Below are positions 25,920-34,395 of a DNA stretch of 64,000 nt, one piece after another. The position numbers and the translations under genes are program-made. This DNA comes from RYN-122 sp963761655 (GTDB taxonomy: Bacteria > Actinomycetota > Actinomycetes > Mycobacteriales > SCTD01). The stretch spans positions 124,001-188,000 of the forward strand of contig CAVXHI010000001.1 in NCBI GenBank assembly GCA_963761655.1. Direction: 5' to 3'. Position 1 is the first letter of the stretch. The number at the start of each line of letters is the position of its first letter. Below the pieces are notes generated by a model that was not told where the DNA came from, searched no databases, and was given only the letters and a program-made list of their open reading frames with translations.

Positions 25920-26732
25920 GTGAGCCGTCCGTCCCGTCCCGCCCTGACCGCTGCCCGGACGGCCGTCGTCGGCGCCGTGTCGGCCCTGCTCCTCGGCGGC
26001 CTCGTCCCTGCGGTGTCCGCGCTCGAGCCGGTCCCCGGTCCGACGCCGGCCACGGGCACCGCGAGCACCGACACGACCCCGCCCACGGGGACGCTGTCCG
26101 GGGGCCTCGTCACGACGTCGCCGTTCGTGCTGCGCTTCTCCGAGCCGGTGCGGGGCGTGGACGCCTCCACCGTGTCGGTCACCCCCGCCGACGGCGCCGC
26201 CCTCGTCGTCGCCGCCGACGGCCGGTCCGCCACGGTCCGGCCCGTCTCCACCTGGTACGTCGGACAGCGCTACGTCTTCCGCGTGACGGACGGCGTCACC
26301 GACCTCGCCGGCAACCCGTTGCCCGCCGGAGCGGTGACCGTGCGGGTGGCCACCACCGTCGACGACGGCGACCGGGCCATGGCCTACGGCGGCGCCTGGG
26401 GGGTGCGGCGCTCCAGTGACGCGCTCGGGGGCAGCTTCCGCACCAGCAGGCCGACCCCCCGGTCGCAGACCGCCGTGACCGTCCGCGTGGCGGGCTCGAC
26501 CGTGGTGGTGGGCGGCTGCGTCGGCCCGGCGAACGGCCTGGTCGACGTGTGGGTGGACGGCACCCGCCGCGGACGCTTCGACACCTACCGCTCCTACAGC
26601 GGCTGCGGCGTGCGGCTGGCCAGGCTGCAGCTCCCGGCCGGCCGGCACCGCGTGCAGGTGCGCGGCATCGGCCAGAGGTCCCCGGACAGCCGCGGCACTG
26701 CGGTCTCGGTCGACGGGATCGCCGTCAGCTGA
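25920..26732 (+). CDS. Secreted protein with SbsA-type Ig-like domain
   Basis: 270 residues from GTG 25920 with GAGGAG five to six bases upstream. Signal peptide (AARTAVVGAVSALLLGGLV...VSA), then a Big_5/SbsA Ig-like domain (PFVLRFSEPVRGVDASTVSV, VSTWYVGQRYVFRVTDGV, TDLAGNPLPAGAVTV). The C-terminal half looks like a carbohydrate- or ligand-binding jelly roll (MAYGGAWGVRRSSDALGG, VDVWVDGTRRGRFDTYR, GRHRVQVRGIGQRS) with two Cys (GGCVGP, SGCGV) likely disulfide-linked. Possible surface adhesin or wall-associated protein; no anchor motif is present. Confidence 0.8.
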   Translation: MSRPSRPALTAARTAVVGAVSALLLGGLVPAVSALEPVPGPTPATGTASTDTTPPTGTLSGGLVTTSPFVLRFSEPVRGVDASTVSVTPADGAALVVAADGRSATVRPVSTWYVGQRYVFRVTDGVTDLAGNPLPAGAVTVRVATTVDDGDRAMAYGGAWGVRRSSDALGGSFRTSRPTPRSQTAVTVRVAGSTVVVGGCVGPANGLVDVWVDGTRRGRFDTYRSYSGCGVRLARLQLPAGRHRVQVRGIGQRSPDSRGTAVSVDGIAVS

Positions 26733-27338
26733 CCCCGCGCCCCGGTCCTCGTGCCCGGGCTCCGTGCGGTGGGCTGCCCGCCGTCGCCCTCCGGGCAGGG
26801 GTCCCTGGGTCGGAGCCGCCGGGCCGGGGTGCCTCCTGGGTCGGAGCCCTCGGGCCGGGGTCTGTCCCTGAGCCTGGGTGCCCACAGGGTCCGCGCTCCG
26901 CGGGGGGCCCTCGCGAGGGGGGCCTCGCGTCGGGGTCCTCCCGGCCCGTCCTCGTGTCGCGTCCGGCCCCTCGGTGGCCCGTGCTGAGGGGCGCACCGCG
27001 ACACGAAGGCACGGGCGGCGGGTCACGGCGGGGCGCGCCGCGACACGAGGGGGCATCCGCGGGCGTCCGGCCCCTGGAGGGCGGGTCCCGCGGGCGCGGC
27101 GCCCCCGTGACCAGGCCAGCTCGGCCGTCGTTCTGCCGCCCGCCGTCGTCCCCGCGGCGGGGTCTCGTGTCGCGTCCGGCCCCTCGACGGCGGGTCGTGC
27201 GGGGCACAGCGCGACAGGGAGCCGGCGCTCGGGGGCGAGCTGCGGGGGATCGGGACTCACGTCGCGGTACGCCCCCGAGGAGGCCTCGCGGCCGGGCGCA
27301 GCGCGACACGAGAGGCACCAGCGGCAGCCGGACGCGCC
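26733..27338. repeat. Gene-free region with REP-like palindromic repeats
   Basis: About 600 bases without a convincing gene. It contains repeated copies of the 11-mer CTCGTGTCGCG (26951-26961, 27164-27174) and its complement CGCGACACGAG or close variants (26997-27006, 27039-27049, 27210-27217, 27302-27312). Two copies pair into imperfect hairpins of about 56 bases: the first also pairs CCCCTC with GAGGGG, and both share the 3'-flanking TCCGGCCCCTCG. This looks like a small palindromic repeat family (REP/BIME or non-autonomous element remnants) or a multi-hairpin transcription barrier between two converging transcription units. Confidence 0.6.
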
Positions 27339-27371
27339 GGAGCCCGGCCCCTGCGAGAGGGACCGGGCTCC
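27339..27371 (-). terminator. Terminator hairpin of the padR-ino1 operon
   Basis: GGAGCCCGG and CCGGGCTCC pair over a 15-base loop, 18 bases past the ino1 stop codon on the minus strand. Confidence 0.65.
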
Positions 27372-27388
27372 GGGTCGTGCTTCGGGGA

Positions 27389-28516
27389 CTAGCTGGTGGC
27401 GTCGGCGATCTCGTCGGCGACGACGTCCTCGACGGCCGAGCCCTTGATCCAGGCCTCGAGGATGTCGCGGCCGAGCTCGTCCCGGACCTGCTTCGGCGGG
27501 CTCTTCATGAAGTACGTGCTGGCGGGGTCGCACGGGCCGCCCTCGCCGCGGTCGAGCGCGACCTTGGCGCAGCGCAGCGCGTCGATGATGACGCCGGCCG
27601 AGTTGGGGGAGTCCCAGACCTCGAGCTTGTACTCGAGGTTCAGCGGGACGTCGCCGAACGCGCGGCCCTCGAGGCGGACGTAGGCCCACTTGCGGTCGTC
27701 GAGCCACTGGACGTAGTCGGACGGGCCGATGTGGACGTTGCGCGCGCCCATGTCGTGCTCCATGTTGGAGGTCACGGCCTGGGTCTTGGAGATCTTCTTG
27801 CTCTCGAGGCGGTCCCGCTCGAGCATGTTCTTGAAGTCCATGTTGCCGCCGACGTTCAGCTGGTACGTGCGGTCCAGGATGACGCCGCGGTCCTCGAACA
27901 GCTTCGCCATGACGCGGTGCGTGATGGTGGCGCCGACCTGGCTCTTGATGTCGTCGCCGACGATCGGGACACCGGCCGCGCGGAACTTCTCGGCCCACTC
28001 GGGGGTGCCGGCGATGAACACCGGGAGCGCGTTGACGAAGGCGACGTGCGCGTCGATGGCGCACTGCGCGTAGAACTTCGCGGCCGCCTCGGACCCGACG
28101 GGCAGGTAGCAGATGAGGACGTCGACCTTCGCGTCCTTGAGCGCCTTGACGACGTCGACGGGCTCGGCGTCGGACTCGGAGATCGTCTCGCGGTAGTACT
28201 TGCCGAGGCCGTCGAGGGTGTGGCCGCGCTGCACCGGGACGTCCATCGGCGGGACGTCGGCGATCTTGATGGTGTTGTTCTCGGAGGCCAGGATCGCCTC
28301 GGAGAGGTCCATCCCGACCTTCTTGGCGTCCACGTCGAACGCGGCGACGAACTCGATGTCGCGGACGTGGTAGCCGCCGAGCTCGACGTGCATGAGGCCC
28401 GGGACGCGGGCGGACGGGTCGGCGTCGCGGTAGTACTCGACGCCCTGGACGAGCGACGCGGCGCAGTTGCCGACGCCGACGATGGCCACGCGGATCGGCG
28501 TGCGGGGGGTGGTCAT
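27389..28516 (-). CDS. ino1: Inositol-3-phosphate (myo-inositol-1-phosphate) synthase
   Basis: 375 residues, the actinobacterial Ino1 length. Converts glucose-6-phosphate to inositol-3-phosphate with bound NAD+, feeding phosphatidylinositol, mycothiol and related lipoglycans. NAD-binding VAIVGVGNCAASLVQGVEYY, then DVLICYLPVGSE, GDDIKSQVGATITHR, QLNVGGNMDFKNML, SKTQAVTSN, and DSPNSAGVIIDALRCAK. ATG 28516 overlaps the PadR stop (ATGA), so the enzyme and its likely regulator are translationally coupled, the same arrangement as Rv0046c-Rv0047c. Confidence 0.96.
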   Translation of the reverse strand: MTTPRTPIRVAIVGVGNCAASLVQGVEYYRDADPSARVPGLMHVELGGYHVRDIEFVAAFDVDAKKVGMDLSEAILASENNTIKIADVPPMDVPVQRGHTLDGLGKYYRETISESDAEPVDVVKALKDAKVDVLICYLPVGSEAAAKFYAQCAIDAHVAFVNALPVFIAGTPEWAEKFRAAGVPIVGDDIKSQVGATITHRVMAKLFEDRGVILDRTYQLNVGGNMDFKNMLERDRLESKKISKTQAVTSNMEHDMGARNVHIGPSDYVQWLDDRKWAYVRLEGRAFGDVPLNLEYKLEVWDSPNSAGVIIDALRCAKVALDRGEGGPCDPASTYFMKSPPKQVRDELGRDILEAWIKGSAVEDVVADEIADATS

Positions 28517-29088
28517 GCGCTGGGCTCCTCGGTAGGACGGGTGGGGGTGTTGCGTCGCTCGGTCTCGAGCAGCTCGGTGAGCCACCGGACCTCGCGCTCC
28601 ACGGCCTCGAGGCCGTGCTCCTGCAGCTGCAGGGTGTAGCTGTCGAGCCGCTCGCGGGTGCGGGCGAGGGACGTGTGCACGCCCTCGCGACGCTCCTCGA
28701 GCCGTGAGCGCCGTCCCTCGAGGATGCGCACGCGCACCGCGGGGTCGGTCTTGGCGAAGAAGGCGAAGTGGACGCCGAACGTCTCGTCCTCCCAGGCGGA
28801 AGGACCCCCCTCGGACAGCAGCGACGCGAGCCGCTCCTTGCCCTCGGCGGTGAGCTTGTAGACGACCTTGCCCCTCCGCCCCGTCATCACGGGCGCACCC
28901 GCGACGACGTCGGCGTCGCCCTCGTCCTCGGTGATCCACCCGGCGTCACGCATGCGGCGCAGCGTCGGGTAGAGCGAGCCGTAGGAGAAGGCACGGAAGG
29001 CCCCGAGCGTGGCCTTGAGCCGCTGACGCAGCTCGTAGCCGTGCAGGGGAGCCTCCGACAGCAGGCCGAGGACGGCGAGCTCGAGCAC
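28513..29088 (-). CDS. PadR-family transcriptional regulator
   Basis: 191 residues from GTG 29088 (GGAGGA five bases upstream). N-terminal winged helix of PadR type: LELAVLGLLSEAPLHGYELR, GSLYPTLRRMRDAGWI, GRRGKVVYKLTAEGKERL; C-terminal Vir_Act_alpha_C dimerisation helices with many Arg/Glu (RVRILEGRRSRLEERREGV, YTLQLQEHGLEAVEREV). First gene of the padR-ino1 operon. A 23-bp palindrome 22 bases upstream is the probable autoregulatory operator, so it likely controls inositol synthesis by repressing its own operon. Ligand unknown. Confidence 0.9.
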   Translation of the reverse strand: MLELAVLGLLSEAPLHGYELRQRLKATLGAFRAFSYGSLYPTLRRMRDAGWITEDEGDADVVAGAPVMTGRRGKVVYKLTAEGKERLASLLSEGGPSAWEDETFGVHFAFFAKTDPAVRVRILEGRRSRLEERREGVHTSLARTRERLDSYTLQLQEHGLEAVEREVRWLTELLETERRNTPTRPTEEPSA

Positions 29089-29110
29089 GTCGTCCTCCGT
29101 CCTGCCGGTC

Positions 29111-29133
29111 CGATGTATCGCAGCGATACATCG
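29111..29133. promoter_or_regulatory. PadR operator palindrome
   Basis: CGATGTATCG-CAG-CGATACATCG: perfect 10-bp arms around a 3-base centre, containing the ATGT...ACAT core known for PadR sites. It lies between the GTG of padR and the divergent PBP gene, so it could affect both. Confidence 0.8.
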
Positions 29134-29314
29134 GGGTGACACTACGTCGAGGTGAACGCCGCGGCAACAGCAGCGGCACCAGCCCCCAGCCCGACCGCGG
29201 CCGGGGCCGCGCCGTCTCCCGGCGCCGAGGGCGGCACGACGTCCACCGGTGGGGACGGCGGCGGGATCTGACCGGCACACGGGGGCCACACCGCACGCCT
29301 GCCACCATGGAGCG

Positions 29315-31516
29315 GTGAGCAGACCCTCCTGGAAGAAGCTCGTCCTCGGCACGGTCGGCGGCGGCGTGCTCGGGCTGGTCGCCCTCGGCGGCGTCGGGTA
29401 CGCGCTGACGACCGTGCCGAAGCCGTCGGCGAAGTCGACCCAGCAGGCGACGATCATCACCTACTCCGACAACAGCGAGCTCGGCCGGGTCGGGTCGCTG
29501 AACCGCAAGAACGTCCCGCTCACGGCCGTCTCGGACGCCGGGCAGAAGGCGATCCTCGCGGCCGAGGACCGGGGCTTCTACAGCGAGCCGGGCATCAGCC
29601 CCCGGGGCATCGCGCGGGCGCTGTTCACCAACGTGCGCGGCGGCGGCGACATCCAGCAGGGCGGCTCGACGATCACCCAGCAGTACGCCAAGAACGCCTT
29701 CCTCACCAGCGAGCGCACCTACACGCGCAAGGTGAAGGAGGTGTTCCTCGCGCTGAAGATGAGCCAGACGCGGAGCAAGCCGCAGATCCTGCAGGACTAC
29801 CTCAACACCATCTACTTCGGCCGCGGGGCGTACGGCATCGAGGCCGCCACCGAGACCTACTTCGGCGGCAAGGCGCTCGACCTCTCGCCGTCGCAGGCCG
29901 CCGTGCTGGCGTCGTCGGTGCGCTCACCCGCCGCCTACGACCCCCAGCGCCACCCGGAGGCGGCCAAGGGCCGCTGGGCCTACGTGCTCGACGGCATGGT
30001 GAAGCAGGGCTGGCTGACCCCGGAGCAGCGCGCCGCCGCGAAGTACCCCTTCGTGCGCAGCGCCGACGCCGTGAAGCAGCAGGACCGCAAGGGGCCCAAG
30101 GGCTACGTCATCGACCAGGTCGAGGAGGAGCTGGTGCGCCTCGGCGGCTTCTCCGAGGCCCGGCTGGCCCAGGGCGGCCTCGTCGTCCGGACGACGCTGC
30201 GCAAGCAGGCCCAGACCTCCGCCGAGTCCGCCATGGAGCAGATCCCCGCCCAGACGGCGACCCCCGACCCTGCCTGCACCGCGTCGAAGGAGGACTGCCT
30301 GGCGCAGGCGCAGAACGCCCTCATCCAGGGGGCCCTCGTCGCGGTCAAGCCGGGCACCGGCGAGGTCTACGCCTACTACGGCGGCCGCACCGGCAACGGC
30401 GGCTTCGACTTCGCCAGCCACGAGCACCCGCAGGACCCCGGCTCGACGATGAAGCCGTACGTGCTGGCGACCGCGCTCGACCAGGGCATCAGCCTGCGCA
30501 CGCGCTTCAGCGGCAACAGCCCGAAGGAGTTCGACGGCTACCCGGTGCCGGTCAGCAACTTCGGCGACCAGGACTTCGGCCGCATCGACCTCGTCACCGC
30601 CACCGAGAACAGCGTCAACACCGTCTACACCGCGCTCGCCCAGCAGGTGGGGCCGAAGAAGGTCGCCGAGATGGCGCACCGGGCCGGCATCGGCAGCGAC
30701 GTCCGCCTGGCCGACGCCGACGGCAACACCGCGCTCGGCATCGCGCTCGGCATCTACGGCGTCCCGGTCATCGACCAGGCCAGCGGCTTCTCCACCTTCG
30801 CGGCCGGCGGCGTCACCGCCAAGCCGTTCTTCGTCAAGAGCGTGCGCGAGCAGGGCGAGAAGGACCCCGTCTACGAGGGCAAGCTCGACAAGGGCCGGGC
30901 CTTCAGCGAGGACGTCGCCGCCGACGCCGACTACGCGATGCAGCAGGTGGTCCGCAGCGGCACGGCCAGCACGAACGGCCGGCTCGCCGACGGCCGGCCC
31001 GCGGCCGGCAAGACCGGCACCACCCAGGAGAGCAACGACGCCTGGATGGTCGGCTTCACCCCGCAGCTGTCGACCGCCGTCTGGATCGGACGGGGCAACA
31101 ACGAGCCGATCGTCGGCGAGCTCGGCAGCCCGCGCGGTCTCACCGGCGGCTCGGCCCCGGCGCGCATCTGGAAGGCCTTCATGGACGGCGCGCTCGCCGG
31201 TACGCCGCAGGAGGAGTTCCCGCCGCGGGCCGACGTCGGCCGCTCCGCTGCCGTGTCCGACGGCGGCGACGACGGCGACGGCGACACCACCGTGCGGACC
31301 CGCCGGCCCCGGACCCGCCGGACCTTCGACCCCGGCACGACGCAGACGGAGGCGCCGTCGCCCGAGGTCGTCGCGCCGACCGCCGAGCCCACGCGCGCCC
31401 GGCCGTCGCGCTCGCCACGGCCGGCCGTCACGCAGCAGCCCCCGCCCGAGCCGACCCGGCCGCCCCAGGAGAGCGCTCCCCCGGCGGAGAGCCCGGCGCC
31501 CGCGCCCTCGATCTGA
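29315..31516 (+). CDS. ponA: Class A penicillin-binding protein (transglycosylase/transpeptidase)
   Basis: 733 residues from GTG 29315. Short cytoplasmic N-terminus, TM helix (VLGTVGGGVLGLVALGGVGYAL), GT51 glycosyltransferase domain (AAEDRGFYSEPGISPRGIAR with the catalytic Glu, GGSTITQQYAKN, YLNTIYFGRGAYGIEAA) and transpeptidase domain with STMK (~376), SVN (~432) and KTGTT (~565). Polymerises lipid II and cross-links the stem peptides. The C-terminal ~100 residues are an Asp/Gly- then Pro/Thr/Arg-rich disordered tail, outside the cell, of the kind seen on mycobacterial PonA1. Position next to padR-ino1 and upstream of a GT87 gene matches Rv0050. Weak GGAG ahead of the start. Confidence 0.95.
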   Translation: MSRPSWKKLVLGTVGGGVLGLVALGGVGYALTTVPKPSAKSTQQATIITYSDNSELGRVGSLNRKNVPLTAVSDAGQKAILAAEDRGFYSEPGISPRGIARALFTNVRGGGDIQQGGSTITQQYAKNAFLTSERTYTRKVKEVFLALKMSQTRSKPQILQDYLNTIYFGRGAYGIEAATETYFGGKALDLSPSQAAVLASSVRSPAAYDPQRHPEAAKGRWAYVLDGMVKQGWLTPEQRAAAKYPFVRSADAVKQQDRKGPKGYVIDQVEEELVRLGGFSEARLAQGGLVVRTTLRKQAQTSAESAMEQIPAQTATPDPACTASKEDCLAQAQNALIQGALVAVKPGTGEVYAYYGGRTGNGGFDFASHEHPQDPGSTMKPYVLATALDQGISLRTRFSGNSPKEFDGYPVPVSNFGDQDFGRIDLVTATENSVNTVYTALAQQVGPKKVAEMAHRAGIGSDVRLADADGNTALGIALGIYGVPVIDQASGFSTFAAGGVTAKPFFVKSVREQGEKDPVYEGKLDKGRAFSEDVAADADYAMQQVVRSGTASTNGRLADGRPAAGKTGTTQESNDAWMVGFTPQLSTAVWIGRGNNEPIVGELGSPRGLTGGSAPARIWKAFMDGALAGTPQEEFPPRADVGRSAAVSDGGDDGDGDTTVRTRRPRTRRTFDPGTTQTEAPSPEVVAPTAEPTRARPSRSPRPAVTQQPPPEPTRPPQESAPPAESPAPAPSI

Positions 31517-31555
31517 CGGGCCTCCCGGTCCGCCGTCCCGTGGCAGCATGACCGG

Positions 31556-33208
31556 GTGAGCAGCAGCCTGGAGGAGCGCCCCGCGGTCCGGCCGGGCCTG
31601 GCCCTGCCGTCGTCGGAGGACCCGGTCGTCGCGGGGCTGACCGAGGCGGTCGGCGGGCGGCCCGGGCTGCACGCCCGGCTGACCGACCGCCGCTTCCTGT
31701 CGCCGGTGCGCTGGCTGGTGCTGATCACGCTGTTCACCAGCCTGCTGGGCTTCTGGCAGAAGGCGCCCTGCCGGGTGCACCCGTGGGCGGAGGAGTACCA
31801 GTACACCCGCGCCTGCTACACTGACGTCTTCGCGCTGTACGGCGCCGAGGGCCTCAGCGAGGGCAAGACGCCGTACGTCCAGCACCCGGTCGAGTACCCC
31901 GTCGTCATCGGCGCGGTGATGAAGGTGTCGGCCGACGCCGCCCGGCTGTTCCCCGCCGAGGAGCGCAACCGGCGCTTCTACGACATCACCTGGGCGCTGC
32001 TCACGCTGTGCGCCGTCGTCGTGACGGTGACGACGGTCCGGCTGACCGGCCGACGTCGTGTGTGGGACGCCGCCCTGTTCGCGGCCGCCCCCGCCCTGGT
32101 GCTGCACGGCACGACCAACTGGGACCTCGTCGCCACCGCGCTGGCCGGGGTCGGCATGGTCGCCTGGTCGCGCAAGCAGCCGCTCTGGGCCGGGGTGGCC
32201 CTCGGTGCGGCGACCGCGACCAAGCTCTACCCGGCGTTCTTCCTCGTGCCGCTGGCCGTCCTGGCCTACCGCGCCCGGGCGCTCGGCAGCTGGGCGGTCG
32301 CCGCCACCGCCGCCGTCGTCACCGCCGTCCTCATGGTCGTGCCCGTGTACCTCGTGGCGCCGTCGTTCGCGCAGGTCGGGAACGACCAGGTGAAGGTGGC
32401 GGAGAGCCCGCTGGACCGGTTCGGCGCGGAGGGCCTGGGGGCGCTGGCGCCGCACACCCCGGCGGTGGCCCCGGACGGCAGCGCCGTGGAGGGTGTCAAC
32501 GCCGTCTACCGCTTCGTGGAGCTCAACAACACCCGCGGTGCCGACTGGGACTCGCTCTACTTCGCCCTGTCCAAGCTCAAGACCCCGCAGGACTCGTTCC
32601 GCAACGACGTCCTCGGGCTCGTGCTCGACCCCGCGCAGCAGCCGGGCGAGCCGCCGCACGTGCTGAACCGGGCGGTCGAGGTCGGGTTCCTGCTGTGCGT
32701 CGCCCTGGTCCTGCTGCTCGCCCTGCGGGCGCCCCGCCGCCCCCGCTGGCCCCAGCTGCTGTTCCTCCTGCTCGTCGGCTTCTTCCTCACCAACAAGGTC
32801 TTCAGCCCGCAGTACGTCGTCTGGCTGCTGCCGGTGGCCGTGCTGGCCCGGCCGCGGTGGCGCCCGTTCCTCGCCTGGCAGGCGACCGAGGTCGCGGTCC
32901 TGTTCACCCGGTTCTACTTCTTCATCCGCAACGACGACGACGCCGGGCAGCAGGGGCTGCCGTACGACTGGTTCCTCGGCGCGGTCCTGCTCCGCGACGC
33001 CGCCCTCGTCGTGCTGGCGGCGTACGTGGTGCGCGACGTCCTGCGGCCCGAGCACGACGTCGTCCGCACCGACCCCCTGACCGGCCTGCCCACCGGCGAG
33101 GACGACCCGACGGGCGGCGTCCTCGACGGCGCCCCCGACGCCCGGCGCCCCGGGGTGCCTCGGTCGGAGGCGGCGTTCGAGCCCGACGTGTCCGCGGTCG
33201 CGAGGTGA
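31556..33208 (+). CDS. Polytopic membrane glycosyltransferase, GT87/DUF2029 type
   Basis: 550 residues, about 12 TM helices, GTG start 39 bases after ponA. GT-C fold mannosyl- or arabinosyltransferase type that uses a polyprenyl-phosphate sugar on the outer side of the membrane. Family signs: the first-loop EEYQYTRACYTDVFALY and HPVEYPVVIGAVM (acidic residues after TM1), RFYDITWALLTL, HGTTNWDLVATAL, KLYPAFFLVPLAVL, NKVFSPQYVVWLLPV. Same slot as Rv0051. The C-terminal ~45 residues are hydrophilic. Its stop overlaps the next gene (GTGA), forming an operon with the following transferase. The acceptor is unknown; arabinogalactan- or lipomannan-like glycans are possible. Confidence 0.87.
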   Translation: MSSSLEERPAVRPGLALPSSEDPVVAGLTEAVGGRPGLHARLTDRRFLSPVRWLVLITLFTSLLGFWQKAPCRVHPWAEEYQYTRACYTDVFALYGAEGLSEGKTPYVQHPVEYPVVIGAVMKVSADAARLFPAEERNRRFYDITWALLTLCAVVVTVTTVRLTGRRRVWDAALFAAAPALVLHGTTNWDLVATALAGVGMVAWSRKQPLWAGVALGAATATKLYPAFFLVPLAVLAYRARALGSWAVAATAAVVTAVLMVVPVYLVAPSFAQVGNDQVKVAESPLDRFGAEGLGALAPHTPAVAPDGSAVEGVNAVYRFVELNNTRGADWDSLYFALSKLKTPQDSFRNDVLGLVLDPAQQPGEPPHVLNRAVEVGFLLCVALVLLLALRAPRRPRWPQLLFLLLVGFFLTNKVFSPQYVVWLLPVAVLARPRWRPFLAWQATEVAVLFTRFYFFIRNDDDAGQQGLPYDWFLGAVLLRDAALVVLAAYVVRDVLRPEHDVVRTDPLTGLPTGEDDPTGGVLDGAPDARRPGVPRSEAAFEPDVSAVAR

Positions 33209-34395
33209 CGGAGGGGCTGCTCCCGGCCGAGCGGGCCGACGGCCGTGACAGTCCCCGCCCTCGTGTCGACCCCGCGGTCTCCGGGGCCCTGTCCGTCTGG
33301 TTCGGCAGTCGGCTCGCCGTCGTCGTCCTCGCGGTCGTCGCGGCCTGGCTCGTCCGGGACACCGGTGGACGGGACGTCGGCGGGTTCGTCGAGCTCTGGA
33401 ACCGCTGGGACGTCGACCAGTTCCGCAAGGTCGCCGAGTTCGGCTACTTCTCGCCCCAGTACCAGGACCGGACCGAGGCGTTCTTCCCCGGCATGCCGGC
33501 CGCCCTCCGCCTGGTGCACCTGGTCGTGCCCGACCTGTACGCCTGTGGCCTGCTCGTGTCCTTCGTCGCCGGCGGCTTCGCGAGCGTGGGTCTCTGGCGG
33601 CTGGCCGAGGCCGAGTCCGGCCCCGTCGCCGGGCGGCGCGCCGTCGTCTACCTGGCGCTGTTCCCGTACGCCGTCTTCCTGTTCGCGGGGTACTCCGAAG
33701 CCCTGTTCCTCGCCTTCGCCGTCAACGCCTGGCACGCCGCGCGCAACGACCGCTGGTGGCTTGCCGGTGTCCTGGGTGCGGGCGCTGCCGCGACCCGCAT
33801 CACCGGCGTCGTCCTGGGCGCAGGTCTGGCTGTCCTGTACGTCGAGCAGGCGCTGCGGCGCCGACCGGCGGGCACCGGCGTGCTGCGTGCAGCGCTGAGG
33901 CCGCAGCTCGGGTGGCTGGCCCTGCCGGCCCTGCCGGTCGTCGCCTACTTCGGCTACCTGCACCGCCGGACCGGGCACTGGGACGCCTACGCGATCGCGC
34001 TGAAGGAGGGCTGGGGGCGCGACACCGTGAGCCCGCTGCGAGCGTTGCAGACGACGCTCGCCTCGGCCCGTGACCTCGACCAGGGCGCCGCCTACGTGTG
34101 GTCCTGGCGGGCCGAGCTGTTGAGCATGGCGGTCGGCGTCGTGCTGACGCTCGTCCTCCTGCGACGGCAGCGCTTCGGCGAGGCCACGTACGTCGGGCTC
34201 AACGTCGCTCTGCTGTCGACGTCGACGTACTACGCCTCGACGGTGCGGGCGCTGATGGTCTGGTTCCCGCTCTACCTGCTGCTGGCTCGGACGACGGTCC
34301 GGCGTGACTGGCTGCACGACCTGCTCGTGTGGGTGAGCGCGCCGCTCGCCGCCGGGATCACGATCGCCTTCGTCAAGGGGGCGTGGCTCGGGTGA
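33205..34395 (+). CDS. Membrane mannosyltransferase-like protein (PIG-V-like, GT-C)
   Basis: 396 residues, ~9 TM helices, GTG start overlapping the previous stop. The N-terminal loop WNRWDVDQFRKVAEFGY and TEAFFPGMPAALRLV are the PIG-V-type active-site features, with the Asp of WD likely catalytic. Further: YLALFPYAVFLFAGYSEALF and GYLHRRTGHWDAYAIAL. In eukaryotes PIG-V adds a mannose to GPI from Dol-P-Man; bacterial relatives use polyprenyl-P-sugars, and a GT2 polyprenyl-phosphate sugar synthase gene lies adjacent. A closely related but shattered paralogue is at 35360-36489. The last 23 bases overlap the convergent GT2 gene. Confidence 0.82.
   Translation: MTEGLLPAERADGRDSPRPRVDPAVSGALSVWFGSRLAVVVLAVVAAWLVRDTGGRDVGGFVELWNRWDVDQFRKVAEFGYFSPQYQDRTEAFFPGMPAALRLVHLVVPDLYACGLLVSFVAGGFASVGLWRLAEAESGPVAGRRAVVYLALFPYAVFLFAGYSEALFLAFAVNAWHAARNDRWWLAGVLGAGAAATRITGVVLGAGLAVLYVEQALRRRPAGTGVLRAALRPQLGWLALPALPVVAYFGYLHRRTGHWDAYAIALKEGWGRDTVSPLRALQTTLASARDLDQGAAYVWSWRAELLSMAVGVVLTLVLLRRQRFGEATYVGLNVALLSTSTYYASTVRALMVWFPLYLLLARTTVRRDWLHDLLVWVSAPLAAGITIAFVKGAWLG

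Noticed and set aside
24549..28064. A 1171-codon minus-strand frame reaching into ino1
   Set aside because: Real MFS protein starts at about 25841; upstream residues are Arg/Pro-rich shadow of other genes and the repeat region.
29151..29270. Possible 39-codon Ala/Pro/Gly-rich ORF (GTG) between padR and ponA
   Set aside because: No ribosome-binding site, low-complexity product, and it lies in the presumed ponA promoter/leader.
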